A stretch of DNA of 57,483 nt from an uncultured Oscillospiraceae bacterium (GTDB lineage: Bacteria; Bacillota; Clostridia; Oscillospirales; Acutalibacteraceae). Numbering within the stretch: position 1 is the first letter of the stretch; each line of letters starts with the position of its first letter. The position numbers and the translations under genes are program-made. Location: positions 1 through 57,483 of the forward strand of contig UQUZ01000013.1 in NCBI GenBank assembly GCA_900544375.1, written 5' to 3'. The notes below the pieces were generated by a model, which ran no database searches, was not told the origin of the DNA, and saw only the letters and a list, made by a program, of their open reading frames with translations. Below, piece by piece: positions 24,788-32,775 of the stretch.

Positions 24788-25080
24788 TTTTCCCTCCTGC
24801 ATGCAAGGATTCGCAGCAGCTCCGCCGCAAAACCCACAGCGCCCAAGGCCACACACCAGATTGCGGCAGTTCTATGTCCTTTTTCCACAAGGCTTTTTCC
24901 ACCGATCAGCAGTCCAATTTCGGCAGCTATGAAAATTCCTCTTATGGTAAATCGGAACAGGCGGCTCTCGCCGTATTTGTGGGTTACTCCTTTCTCGAGT
25001 TTAGCCGCTGAGGCTTCTATCCCACGTTCAAACCGTGCAGCCATATCTTCCACTTTTTGATCAAATTCTTTTTCAGTCAT
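24784..25080 (-). CDS. Small membrane protein co-transcribed with the exporter
   Basis: A 98-residue protein: charged, coiled N-terminal half (MTEKEFDQKVEDMAARFERG), then hydrophobic segments (FTIRGIFIAAEIGLLIGG and AAIWCVALGAVGFAAELL). ATG 25080 follows a strong GGAGG. It precedes the MFS gene with a 4-base overlap. I do not recognise a named family; similar small TM proteins are common beside TetR-regulated exporters. Confidence 0.75.
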   Translation of the reverse strand: MTEKEFDQKVEDMAARFERGIEASAAKLEKGVTHKYGESRLFRFTIRGIFIAAEIGLLIGGKSLVEKGHRTAAIWCVALGAVGFAAELLRILACRREK

Positions 25081-25120
25081 AAATATTACCTCCAATATTT
25101 TAGAAAGAAAATCGCTTATA

Positions 25121-25137
25121 ATACCATCCGTCGGTAT
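25121..25137. promoter_or_regulatory. TetR-type operator overlapping the exporter promoter
   Basis: Inverted repeat ATACC-ATCCGTC-GGTAT. On the minus strand a TATTAT -10-like element overlaps it, about 40 bases before the small membrane gene, which suits repression. Confidence 0.55.
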
Positions 25138-25155
25138 GTAAATTAGGCTAAAAAA

Positions 25156-25175
25156 CGGTATTTTTTATAATACCG
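25156..25175. promoter_or_regulatory. Second operator-like palindrome between TetR and the exporter genes
   Basis: Inverted repeat CGGTATT-TTTTAT-AATACCG, sharing the GGTAT half-site with the neighbouring palindrome. It might also end the tetR transcript, but there is no T-run. Confidence 0.45.
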
Positions 25176-25227
25176 CCTGAATGAATGTATATTTTAAAAA
25201 TAAAATTGCCTCTCGGCAATTCTATGT

Positions 25228-25869
25228 TTACTCAGGAATCTGATCAAAAAATTGATCCACTAAAATATAAAGAGAATCGTCCATCAGAGGGACGCCCATC
25301 TTCTCCAGCATATCGCCGAGAAAATAAAATTTACGCCTCATCTGCTTTTTTGTAGCCGGAAACACTGATGGCAGCAGCCATAAGCTGGTAAGCAACGGAA
25401 GCAATTCCGCAATCTCATGAGCATATTCCGTATGTATGGAACCATCTTGATTGCCTTCTTCTATCAGTTCCAAAAAATATGGCGTTAAAATGCGACGGTT
25501 GGAATCAATCATTTCCACCAAAATCCGGGAATTTCTTGTAATCGGAATCGATTGGACAGTCATGTCGGTGCGGGATTCGTCTGACTGATTCAGCCTAACT
25601 ACCTCCCGTAGCTTTTGCAGGCCATTCAGATCGGAACGCTTGCGAACAGCTTCAAAGGGATTGTTCGCAAAAAACATTCTGTCACCTACTGCGTCCATAA
25701 TTTCTTCTTTGGACTTGAAGTGATGATAAATCGCGCCTTTTGATAAGCCGCCCAATTCATCAACAATATCCTGAATCGTTGTATTGTCATACCCCTTTTC
25801 TAAGAAAAGGCGCTGCGATACATCTAAGATCCGTTCGACCGTTACCTCCGGATATTTGTTTCGTGCCAT
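25228..25869 (-). CDS. TetR-family transcriptional regulator
   Basis: A 213-residue repressor-type protein with an N-terminal helix-turn-helix: RILDVSQRLFLEKGYDNTT then IQDIVDELGGLSKGAIYHHF and KSKEEIMDAV. The C-terminal ligand domain (about 60-213) is helical. ATG 25869 follows GGGGAG; a GTG one codon earlier is also possible. Palindromes with GTAT half-sites lie on both sides, so it probably represses itself and the exporter pair. Confidence 0.92.
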   Translation of the reverse strand: MARNKYPEVTVERILDVSQRLFLEKGYDNTTIQDIVDELGGLSKGAIYHHFKSKEEIMDAVGDRMFFANNPFEAVRKRSDLNGLQKLREVVRLNQSDESRTDMTVQSIPITRNSRILVEMIDSNRRILTPYFLELIEEGNQDGSIHTEYAHEIAELLPLLTSLWLLPSVFPATKKQMRRKFYFLGDMLEKMGVPLMDDSLYILVDQFFDQIPE

Positions 25870-25887
25870 CACTCGCTCCCCTTTTTA

Positions 25888-25904
25888 ACATACTTTTGGT
25901 ATGT
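25888..25904. promoter_or_regulatory. TetR autoregulation operator candidate
   Basis: Perfect inverted repeat ACATAC-TTTTG-GTATGT 19 bases before the tetR start. Confidence 0.55.
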
Positions 25905-25931
25905 ATTGTATCAGACGTAGCTCTTCCTGTC

Positions 25932-25954
25932 AAGATACATGCGGTTGGTATCTT
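25932..25954. promoter_or_regulatory. Upstream palindrome of the tetR gene
   Basis: Inverted repeat AAGATAC-ATGCGGTTG-GTATCTT, sharing the GTAT half-site with the other three palindromes. Confidence 0.4.
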
Positions 25955-26069
25955 AAAATGATGGCAAATAAATTTTCGTTTTTTTTGTGGCGATTACGTG
26001 TTACATCAAAACAGAAAGATAGGCAGAACCCGGCAGCTCTACCCGCCCATGTGATCGGTGGACTATTGC

Positions 26070-26248
26070 ATGAGCTACAATTTCTTGTGCTCAACTATGG
26101 GGGTATTGATTCCATTTGCTATATCCAAAGCATCGGATTTTCAGCCTTTCGTTGCTCAGTAATGCCTTCATTTTCTATTAGACTCTCCGCCAGCCAAAAG
26201 AATAAACCCACAGCTTATTGATCAACATTGGCCGGATACTCGTTCCGT
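26070..26248 (-). pseudogene. Decayed TnpV-type transposon protein fragment
   Basis: The minus strand reads NEYPANVDQ, a stop, AVGLFFWLAESLIENEGITEQ, RKAENPMLWI, a stop, then QMESIPP. This follows the C-terminal half of TnpV proteins of Clostridial transposons (pattern 'ID.QA...IEQ.AE..GVTE.LKAENQM.WV..MN.I'). Several stops and loss of the N-terminus show it is dead. It lies in a 750-base stretch without intact genes (25870-26627). Confidence 0.5.
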
Positions 26249-26360
26249 TTGCCTTCGTGTCATCACTATACTGAAAGGCTATAAGATTTACATAGGTACA
26301 TTCAAAATAGGAACCCGATCCGCTTCAGCGTACCCCGAAACCTCGTTGCTTTGCAATAAA

Positions 26361-26396
26361 AATCGGATTTCAACCGCGATGGCTGAAATCCGATTT
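26361..26396 (-). terminator. Long hairpin with T-run, downstream of the GMP synthase paralogue
   Basis: Perfect 12-base arms AATCGGATTTCA / TGAAATCCGATT, followed on the minus strand by TTTTTATT. It is over 230 bases from the nearest stop, so it may have served the decayed gene region. Bases 26397-26581 hold no credible gene. Confidence 0.55.
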
Positions 26397-26581
26397 GCTT
26401 ATGATTCATTTTACCGCAAAACCGCTTGCAACTATTTCGTCTGTTACAAAATGCTTGTTGCTTGCAAGGTGTTATAAAAGTATTGCAAAAATGATTTCGC
26501 AATCCGGGCGGCATCCGCAAACTCGCATAAAAATGAATTTTTCCAAAAAGATGCTACGTTTTTGTTACGCTTTTCAAATAT

Positions 26582-26622
26582 AAAATCCCGGGGACCTTTT
26601 GTATCAAGGTTTTCGGGATCTT
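26582..26622 (-). terminator. Terminator of the ddh - GMP synthase paralogue unit
   Basis: Minus strand stem ATCCCG..AACCTT / AAGGT..CGGGAT followed by TTTTATA, 6 bases after the stop codon. Confidence 0.7.
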
Positions 26623-26627
26623 TGTGA

Positions 26628-27956
26628 TTATTCCCACTCAATCGTCGCCGGAGGCTTTGGTGAGATATCATACAACACGCGATTAACACCTGCCACCTCG
26701 CTTAGAATGCGTTTGGTGATCGTTTCGAGCACCGCCCAATCAATGCGCTCAATCTCCGCCGTCATCGCATCCACCGTATTGATGGCGCGCAGGATCACCG
26801 GGTATTCAAAGCTGCGGGCATTATCGCGCACGCCTACGGATTTAAAATCCGGCACGACGGTAAAATACTGCCACACCTTTTTGTCGAGCCCTGCATTGTG
26901 AAACTCCTCGCGTAAAATCGCATCGGATTCCCGCACGGCCTCCAACCGGTCGCGCGTGATCGCGCCGAGGCAGCGCACGCCGAGGCCCGGGCCCGGGAAA
27001 GGCTGGCGGTAGACCATGCTGTCTGGCAGGCCCAAGGCCACGCCACAAGCGCGCACCTCATCCTTAAAGAGCTGGCGCAGCGGCTCAACGAGCTCAAACG
27101 CCAAATCCTCCGGCAGGCCGCCAACGTTATGATGAGATTTGACCATTTTAGCGGTTTTCGTGCCGCTCTCGACGATATCCGGGTAGATCGTGCCCTGTGC
27201 AAGAAAATCGATTCCCTCGAGCTTGCGGGCCTCTTCCTCGAACACACGAATAAATTCCGCGCCGATAATTTTGCGTTTCTGCTCCGGGTCAGCCACACCC
27301 GCGAGCTTTGAGAGGAAACGCTCGCTCGCATCCACATAGACAAGGTTTGCGTTCATCTGATTGCGGAACACCTCAACCACCTGCTCCGGCTCGCCCTTGC
27401 GCAGCAGGCCATGGTTGACATGCACACAGGTCAGTTGATTGCCGATCGCCTTTAAAAGCAGTGCGGCGACCACCGAGGAATCTACGCCGCCTGAGAGCGC
27501 GAGCAACACCTTTTTATCACCCACCTGGCGGCGGACAAGGTCGATCTGATCCGCAATGAAATTCTCCATATTCCAGTTCGCTTGCGCCTGGCATTTGCCG
27601 AAAACGAAGCTTTCCAGCTCCTTTTTCACAGCTGCTTCCTCCTGCGGCCAGGGCTCCTTGCGCACAAAAACCTGCGCGCGATCCGTATGCGCCTGCGCCG
27701 CCGGGTGGCAGACGGCCAGCACAGGCAGGCCGCAAGCGTAAATCTCCGGCGCTGCGTCGATGGAAACGCCGTCCACAACGCGGTTCGGCCCGCCGTTGAG
27801 AATCACGCCCTTCACGTTTGGCAGAGCAGCAAGCTCCTCCGGCGTGACGTCGTGGGGATAAATTTCACTGTATACGCCCAACGCGCGGATGGCACGGGCG
27901 GTGGCGGTGTTTTCGGTGCAGCCGAGGTCTAAAATGACAATCATATCCTGCTTCAT
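26628..27956 (-). CDS. GMP synthase paralogue with a truncated glutaminase domain
   Basis: A 442-residue homologue of GuaA, about 70 residues shorter than the intact copy at 32776-34311. The C-terminal part is complete: PP-loop LSGGVDSS (154-161), HHNVGGLP, RQPFPGPGLGVR and the usual end PPATIEWE, so XMP-adenylating and dimerisation regions look functional. The N-terminal amidotransferase domain keeps the nucleophile Cys (LAVCHP, residue 83) but what follows jumps straight to a sequence like the HPE segment, now HPA; the catalytic His/Glu region and the intervening strands are missing. The N-terminal FGGQYNQ is also changed to LGCTENT. It may use free ammonia or a partner glutaminase, or have a new role. 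ATG 27956 follows AAAGG. Co-transcribed with ddh. Confidence 0.88.
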   Translation of the reverse strand: MKQDMIVILDLGCTENTATARAIRALGVYSEIYPHDVTPEELAALPNVKGVILNGGPNRVVDGVSIDAAPEIYACGLPVLAVCHPAAQAHTDRAQVFVRKEPWPQEEAAVKKELESFVFGKCQAQANWNMENFIADQIDLVRRQVGDKKVLLALSGGVDSSVVAALLLKAIGNQLTCVHVNHGLLRKGEPEQVVEVFRNQMNANLVYVDASERFLSKLAGVADPEQKRKIIGAEFIRVFEEEARKLEGIDFLAQGTIYPDIVESGTKTAKMVKSHHNVGGLPEDLAFELVEPLRQLFKDEVRACGVALGLPDSMVYRQPFPGPGLGVRCLGAITRDRLEAVRESDAILREEFHNAGLDKKVWQYFTVVPDFKSVGVRDNARSFEYPVILRAINTVDAMTAEIERIDWAVLETITKRILSEVAGVNRVLYDISPKPPATIEWE

Positions 27957-28012
27957 GCGGGCAACAACCTTTCTATCTCAATACAAAATGGATACGAACA
28001 ATTGCTTTTTGC

Positions 28013-29020
28013 TTACAGCAGCGTGGCGCGCAGCTCCTCCGCGGAAGCCGGGTGCAAGTAAGCAGGGGCGATATCCAACACCGTTTTGCAGCCGGTCTGC
28101 CCCTCCTGGTGGAGGCGATGGGCAGCCCTTGCATAAGCAGTTAAAATGCTCGAGGTGAATTCCGGGTTGGAATCGAGCTTCAAGCTATATTCGATGATGT
28201 GATGGTTCGGAAGCTGATCCCCGTCCGGGGAGTCGGATTCCCAGCCCGTGGCGCCGCAACGGAACACCCTGCCTCCATGCGGAATACCGCTGTGCTCTCG
28301 CTTCATCTCTTCCTCACTGATGAAATGGACGGTGGTATCATAATCCGCAAAATAGTTCGGCATGGTCTTAATCGCTTCCTCAATCTTGGCGCGATCCGCA
28401 CCCTCTTGCGCAACGACAAAGCATTCGCGCGTGTGCTTTTCCCGCGTGGTGAGCGTCGGGTTTTCCCCGCTGCGCACCCGCTCAAGCGCAGCTTCCACGG
28501 GGATGGTATATTGCCTGGCATCCTTCACGCCCTCAATGCGGCGCACTGCGTCGGAATGCCCCTGGCTGACGCCCTTGCCCCAGAAGGTATAGTCTTTCCC
28601 ATTCGGCAGAATTGCCTGGGAAATAACGCGGTTGAGAGAAAACATGCCCGGATCCCAGCCCACGGAGATAATTCCGATGGTATGGGCCTTTCTACAGGCC
28701 GCGTCCACCCGGCTAAAGTGCTCCGGGATTTTTGCATGGGTGTCGAAGCTGTCGATCACGTTGAAATACTGCGCAAGCTCCGGCGTTTGCTCCGGCAAAT
28801 CGTTCGCACTGCCGCCGCAGAGGATCATCACGTCAATCTGATCCCGAAGTTTTGCAGCGTCGCTCATGCGGTAAACGGGCACGCCCGTATGCGTTTTGAT
28901 GGAGGCGGGGTTGCGCCGGGTAAGCAAAGCGACCAACTCCAAATCAGGCGCATGATGCACGGCGCATTCCACACCGCGGCCTAAGTTGCCATATCCTGCA
29001 ATACCAATTCTAATCTTCAA
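28013..29020 (-). CDS. ddh: meso-Diaminopimelate dehydrogenase
   Basis: A 335-residue NADPH-dependent enzyme that converts tetrahydrodipicolinate plus ammonia into meso-diaminopimelate in one step, giving lysine and the cell-wall cross-link residue. Nucleotide-binding start RIGIAGYGNLGRGVE, then ILCGGSANDLPEQTPELAQ, SVGWDPGMFSLNR, FWGKGVSQGHSDAVRRIEGV and the C-terminal NPEFTSSILTAYARA. Length is normal. The start is TTG 29020, with AAGGGAAG upstream and no ATG nearby. It precedes the truncated GMP synthase by 56 bases; both enzymes could use ammonia. Confidence 0.95.
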   Translation of the reverse strand: MKIRIGIAGYGNLGRGVECAVHHAPDLELVALLTRRNPASIKTHTGVPVYRMSDAAKLRDQIDVMILCGGSANDLPEQTPELAQYFNVIDSFDTHAKIPEHFSRVDAACRKAHTIGIISVGWDPGMFSLNRVISQAILPNGKDYTFWGKGVSQGHSDAVRRIEGVKDARQYTIPVEAALERVRSGENPTLTTREKHTRECFVVAQEGADRAKIEEAIKTMPNYFADYDTTVHFISEEEMKREHSGIPHGGRVFRCGATGWESDSPDGDQLPNHHIIEYSLKLDSNPEFTSSILTAYARAAHRLHQEGQTGCKTVLDIAPAYLHPASAEELRATLL

Positions 29021-29138
29021 GTAGAATCTTCCCTTCGCTGTAGATTTGCCTGGGAGAAAGCCCGGACTTCCGAACCGGCCGTTTCATTGTTTTACCCGGG
29101 CATGTCCAACTGCTGATAATTTTAAAAAAATCGTATTT

Positions 29139-29167
29139 AGTATACCACAGATTATTTCTTCTGAAAA
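29139..29167 (-). promoter_or_regulatory. Promoter of ddh and the GMP synthase paralogue
   Basis: Minus strand TTTTCA (29162-29167), 17 bases, TATACT (29139-29144) with an extended TGG just before it. Confidence 0.5.
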
Positions 29168-29169
29168 GC

Positions 29170-29356
29170 ATTCGTTTTCCACAAATCAAACCATTTCAAG
29201 ACAATATATTCTCAGTCAATATCCCGGACGGCACTCTGCTGTGGGAGGAGAAAGGTTTTGAGAATCCGCCGTGCACCGAGCTGGACTCCTTCAATGAAGT
29301 GGTCGAGACCGTTGAAGCGCCGCATTTCGCCCTACGCGATAACCTGAAATACAAAT
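29170..29356 (+). pseudogene. Coding-like fragment of unknown origin
   Basis: A plus-strand frame without an obvious start reads IPDGTLLWEEKGFENPPCTE, LDSFNEVVETVEAPHFALRD, then NLKYKWRA before running into a hairpin. The composition is protein-like and unlike the surrounding spacer, so it may be the tail of a lost gene. No family recognised and the coding claim is weak. Confidence 0.25.
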
Positions 29357-29383
29357 GGCGGGCAATCGGTTTGATTGCCCGCC
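29357..29383. terminator. Hairpin downstream of the CofE-like gene
   Basis: Perfect 11-base arms GGCGGGCAATC / GATTGCCCGCC with loop GGTTT. T-rich sequence on the minus strand lies before the stem, not after it, so termination there would be weak. Confidence 0.5.
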
Positions 29384-29419
29384 GCAAACCAAAACAAAAA
29401 AATCAAGAGACAAATCCGT

Positions 29420-30610
29420 TTAATCCGTCAGGTTATCAAAATACCCCTGCACGAGCACAACCGGCGTTCCCTTATCCCCCGACCCGCTCGTCAGGTCGCA
29501 CAACGAGCCGATCAGGTCGGTAATCCGGCGGGGCGTCGTGCCTTGAGAGGCCATGTCGCCCACCAAATCGTCCTTTTTCTCCCGAATGCGTTGTTCAACG
29601 GCCTGCCGCAGCGCGTCTCCGGACAAATCCGCAAAATCGTTATCCGCCAGGTATTTGAGCTTGATCTCATTGGGCGTGCCTTCGAGCCCCGGCGTGTTCG
29701 CAACCGATACGCAGGGGTCGGCAAGCTCCCAGATCCGCCCAACCGGATCTTTGAACGCTCCGTCGCCATAAACCATCACTTCGATCTGCTTGCCTGTCTT
29801 TTCCAGAAGGCCCTTCTGGATATCGAGCACCAGCCCGCCGCAATCCCGCGGGAACAGCTTGACCGTGTTTTCCGTGGATTTATTCGAGCCGAGCAGACCA
29901 TATGCTTCATTGCAGCCGCTGCCATTCACCGGCGCGTTTAGAATATCGTCCAGTCCGCACACGCGGCGCGCGCCCGCTTCCCGCAGGATGCGCTTGGTGC
30001 GTACGCGGGTATGGATATCGCAGCAAAGCACATCCTGCGTATGCTGCAAAATGACGCGCGGGTCGTTTGCAAACAGGATTTCACATTCCGCGCCTTCCTC
30101 TCGGATCAGATCGCCATAATACTGGACATAATCAACGTTTGTAAAGGGATGCCTGTTTTCCCCAAACAACGCGCGATATTTTTCCAGCGTCAGCACGTCG
30201 CTGTAGGGGTTCACGCCAGCCTGATCGACCTGGTCAAGCGTAATTAGCTCATTGCCGACTTCATCGCTCGGGTAGCTGAGCATCAGCACCACCTTCTGCG
30301 CGCCCTGCGCGATGCCGCGCAGGCAGATGGCAAAACGGTTGCGGGAAAGGATCGGGAAAAGAACGCCGATCGTGCCGCCGCCGAGCTTTGCCTTCACGTC
30401 GGATGCGATGTCAGCGGTTGAAGCGTAATTGCCCTGCGCGCGGGCGACGACCGATTCCGTGATCGAAACAACGTCCCTGTCCCGCAGGGAAAAGCCCTCT
30501 GCCTTTGCGGCTGCCGTGACGCTTTCAACGACGATCCGGGCGAGATCGTCCCCTTCCCGGATGATGGGGCAGCGGATGCCCCTCGATATGGTTCCAACTT
30601 TACGTTCCAT
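29420..30610 (-). CDS. CofE-like (coenzyme F420-0:L-glutamate ligase family) protein, long form
   Basis: A 396-residue protein whose first third follows the F420-0:gamma-glutamyl ligase pattern: IREGDDLARIVVES, LRDRDVVSITESVVARAQGN and a GGG loop. The later part (APVNGSGCNEAYGLLGSNK, VMVYGDGAFKDPVGRIWEL) is typical of the long Clostridial forms. True CofE adds glutamate to the methanogen-type cofactor F420; nothing else in the window suggests F420 synthesis, so the substrate is probably another acid. ATG 30610 follows GGAG. A shorter homologue lies at 39795-40502. Confidence 0.8.
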   Translation of the reverse strand: MERKVGTISRGIRCPIIREGDDLARIVVESVTAAAKAEGFSLRDRDVVSITESVVARAQGNYASTADIASDVKAKLGGGTIGVLFPILSRNRFAICLRGIAQGAQKVVLMLSYPSDEVGNELITLDQVDQAGVNPYSDVLTLEKYRALFGENRHPFTNVDYVQYYGDLIREEGAECEILFANDPRVILQHTQDVLCCDIHTRVRTKRILREAGARRVCGLDDILNAPVNGSGCNEAYGLLGSNKSTENTVKLFPRDCGGLVLDIQKGLLEKTGKQIEVMVYGDGAFKDPVGRIWELADPCVSVANTPGLEGTPNEIKLKYLADNDFADLSGDALRQAVEQRIREKKDDLVGDMASQGTTPRRITDLIGSLCDLTSGSGDKGTPVVLVQGYFDNLTD

Positions 30611-30790
30611 TGCATGATCTCCAAACTGTAATGATTTAAAACGTTGCCTTTCCTATCATAATACAAAAACGGCGAAAGGGAAAGAAAAATTGAGAAATTG
30701 CATGCAAAAAATCTTTTGCCCAGCAATATGCGGGCGGCTGAAACCCCGCCCGGAAAGGGTACAAAATTCACGCACAAGCCCTTCTCCTCC

Positions 30791-30819
30791 TTGCATATCG
30801 TATGGCTGTGTGCTATTGT
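30791..30819 (+). promoter_or_regulatory. Promoter of the peptidase-like gene
   Basis: TTGCAT (30791-30796), 17 bases, TATTGT (30814-30819), about 35 bases before the start. Confidence 0.6.
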
Positions 30820-30856
30820 ACAAACAACCAACAAGGAAGGAGGGCTTGTTTTGTCA

Positions 30857-32026
30857 ATGAAAAGCACCATTATAATCCGCTTGGATTTCGGCCGCGGCAG
30901 CTTTCACGCGAACGCACACATCACATGCCCCCAAAACAGAAAAAAACGGCTCACGTTTGCTTTGAACAACGACCTCACAATCACCTCTCTCACCGGAAAT
31001 GTGCCCGTTACCTTCCGTAAGGCCGGGGAAGCCTCGCTCCCGTTCAGGCCCTTGGCCCAAAGGGTCGAGATTACGGGCAGCGGGCCGGTCAAAGAGGCGG
31101 TGATCGAATACGAAGGCTCGGTGCAGTTTGATCCGGCGCAGCGGAAGAATTGGAACAATATCATCACGGAAGATATCGTTTCAATGAACTGGTATTCCAT
31201 CTGGTATCCACAGGAGCTATCCGTCAGGCTATCCCATGGCAAGATCATTGTGCTTCACGGGCAGCATTGGGTTGTGGTGAAAGCAGCCTGCAACAGGGAG
31301 AACGGCACATGGGAATATGGCTCCAACGGGGTTGACCCCTATAATATCGTCGCCTACCGGAAAGAAAAATTGCAGGTGATCTCCAACCGTTATATGAACA
31401 TCTATACCGTTGACAGCAGCATCGCGGCCATCGCCCAAACCGCGCAGCGCGCGTATCAGCAGGTGATGGAATATTACAATGGGAACTTATTCCGCAAGAA
31501 AAAGCTCCCCGTTCTAGATGTAACTTGCATCGCCCCGGCGATTTCCATTCCCGAAGCGGCTTACCAGCGAAAAGGGTTGATGTGGTGTTCCTCCATCGGG
31601 AGCAATGAGATTGAAGCCGCTAGGCTTCTTGCGCATGAAACCGCGCACAACTGGTGCCGCGGCGCGGATTGTAACAGCTGGGAGGATTGGTTAAATGAAA
31701 CCACAGCGGAGTGGTCCGTTTTGCTGTTCGCGCTGAGGGCCCATCAAAAAGCCTTATTTGACGCCGTTTTAATCCCCAAGCTGGAGCGTTACGGCTCCCT
31801 GCCGCCGATTCGGACCCCCGATGGGTCGCGCCCGGAAGGCGTGCATGATAAGGGGACTGTTCTGTTTTATCAAATCTATCAGGCAACCGATTGTGAAACG
31901 ATGGAAAAAACAGTCAGATGCTTTTCACAATTGATCGTAAAGAATACCCGCAATTTTTTGAGGCAGCTTAGGCTGATTGGCCTTGCGAATGTGGCCGACC
32001 TGATTGAGCGGGGCCTGACCGAATAA
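30857..32026 (+). CDS. Gluzincin-type metallopeptidase-like protein (M1-like)
   Basis: A 389-residue cytoplasmic protein. The zinc motif LLAHETAHNW (HExxH) is followed by WEDWLNETTAEW, whose NE resembles the third zinc ligand of M1 aminopeptidases. The spacing from the second His to that Glu is 17 positions, against 19 in standard M1. The N-terminal 200 residues are beta-rich, as in M1 N-terminal domains, but the substrate motif GAMEN is not seen. ATG 30857 is used here; TTG 30851 has the better distance (7) from AGGAGG. No signal peptide. It stands alone, divergent from the CofE-like gene. Confidence 0.7.
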   Translation: MKSTIIIRLDFGRGSFHANAHITCPQNRKKRLTFALNNDLTITSLTGNVPVTFRKAGEASLPFRPLAQRVEITGSGPVKEAVIEYEGSVQFDPAQRKNWNNIITEDIVSMNWYSIWYPQELSVRLSHGKIIVLHGQHWVVVKAACNRENGTWEYGSNGVDPYNIVAYRKEKLQVISNRYMNIYTVDSSIAAIAQTAQRAYQQVMEYYNGNLFRKKKLPVLDVTCIAPAISIPEAAYQRKGLMWCSSIGSNEIEAARLLAHETAHNWCRGADCNSWEDWLNETTAEWSVLLFALRAHQKALFDAVLIPKLERYGSLPPIRTPDGSRPEGVHDKGTVLFYQIYQATDCETMEKTVRCFSQLIVKNTRNFLRQLRLIGLANVADLIERGLTE

Positions 32027-32032
32027 ATCCGC

Positions 32033-32215
32033 CGCGACCCCAAGCTCGAACAGCACTTCCTCCACCATCCCCTTTTCCGTTTTGTTCAAATTGGCGGCCA
32101 GCATTTCGTCGGGCTGCTCCTGCCGCTGCTTTCGGCATTGTGGCCTGGAGGTTTTTCAGGGAGCGAGCCAGCAGGTTATCTAAGAATTCGTTCCATTCTT
32201 CATTTTTGCTTATTG
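32033..32215 (-). pseudogene. Frameshifted remnant of an unidentified gene
   Basis: Minus strand: NEEWNEFLDNLLARSLKNLQ in one frame, then after a shift near 32133 RKQRQEQPDEMLAANLNKTE and KGMVEEVLFELGVAADLFG in another. Both halves have the helical, charged look of real protein. No start or family is recognised. Confidence 0.35.
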
Positions 32216-32280
32216 CTTTTAATGCCTTTCAAAAATCGTGCAACCCTTGAACGAAATCACATGCGCATACATAGGATCAT

Positions 32281-32398
32281 TTGCAAGTATCTGAATTTCT
32301 AGTATAATAGCTTCAAACAAAGTTTGAAGCATTGGTAAATGCCTGTCGGCGCGAAACGCCTCCTGCCGCGATGCGGCAACGTCATTTTTCGCAGGGAG
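32281..32398 (+). ncRNA. Candidate small RNA with its own promoter
   Basis: TTGCAA (32281-32286), 16 bases, TATAAT (32303-32308), then a series of hairpins: CTTCAAA/TTTGAAG, GGCG/CGCC and TGCCGC-GAT-GCGGCA followed by ACGTCATTTTT. No ribosome site or frame fits. The expected transcript would be about 80 bases. Unknown family. Confidence 0.4.
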
Positions 32399-32413
32399 TA
32401 TTTATATATGTGG

Positions 32414-32516
32414 TATAATATTTACGCTGTAATTGTCTTTTAGACAGTTGCCGGCTGGGGAAGCGGCTGATTCTTTCGCGAGAGGGAGCCGCTTCCTTTC
32501 ATTTTTTGAGGTCATC
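32414..32516 (+). ncRNA. Second candidate small transcript ending in a hairpin
   Basis: An extended -10 element (TGGTATAAT, TATAAT at 32414-32419) is followed about 35 bases later by the stem GGAAGCGGCT / AGCCGCTTCC and TTTCATTTTTTG, with no frame between. The -35 region is poor. The hairpin could also be the far terminator of the preceding unit. The rest of the gap to 32775 holds only a weak minus-strand frame (to 32402) with no ribosome site. Confidence 0.35.
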
Positions 32517-32775
32517 ATGCATTTTCCGAACACCTCTGCGAACCACTTCCTGATCCCTGATTGATAATGATAAACATCGGGGCCGTCATTCCAGTGCACC
32601 CTTCCGCCAGGGAGCACCCAAACCCAAAATAAATGTGGCAGGCAATCAAATTGATTCTCTGCCACATAAATAAAAATTATATCCATTGCCGAAGGCAAAG
32701 CCGCCTTCCCGCCCAACTGGAAGAAACGCGGCGCCGCCGCGCGGAGCAGGTGATTTTTATCCCGACAGCGCTTTC

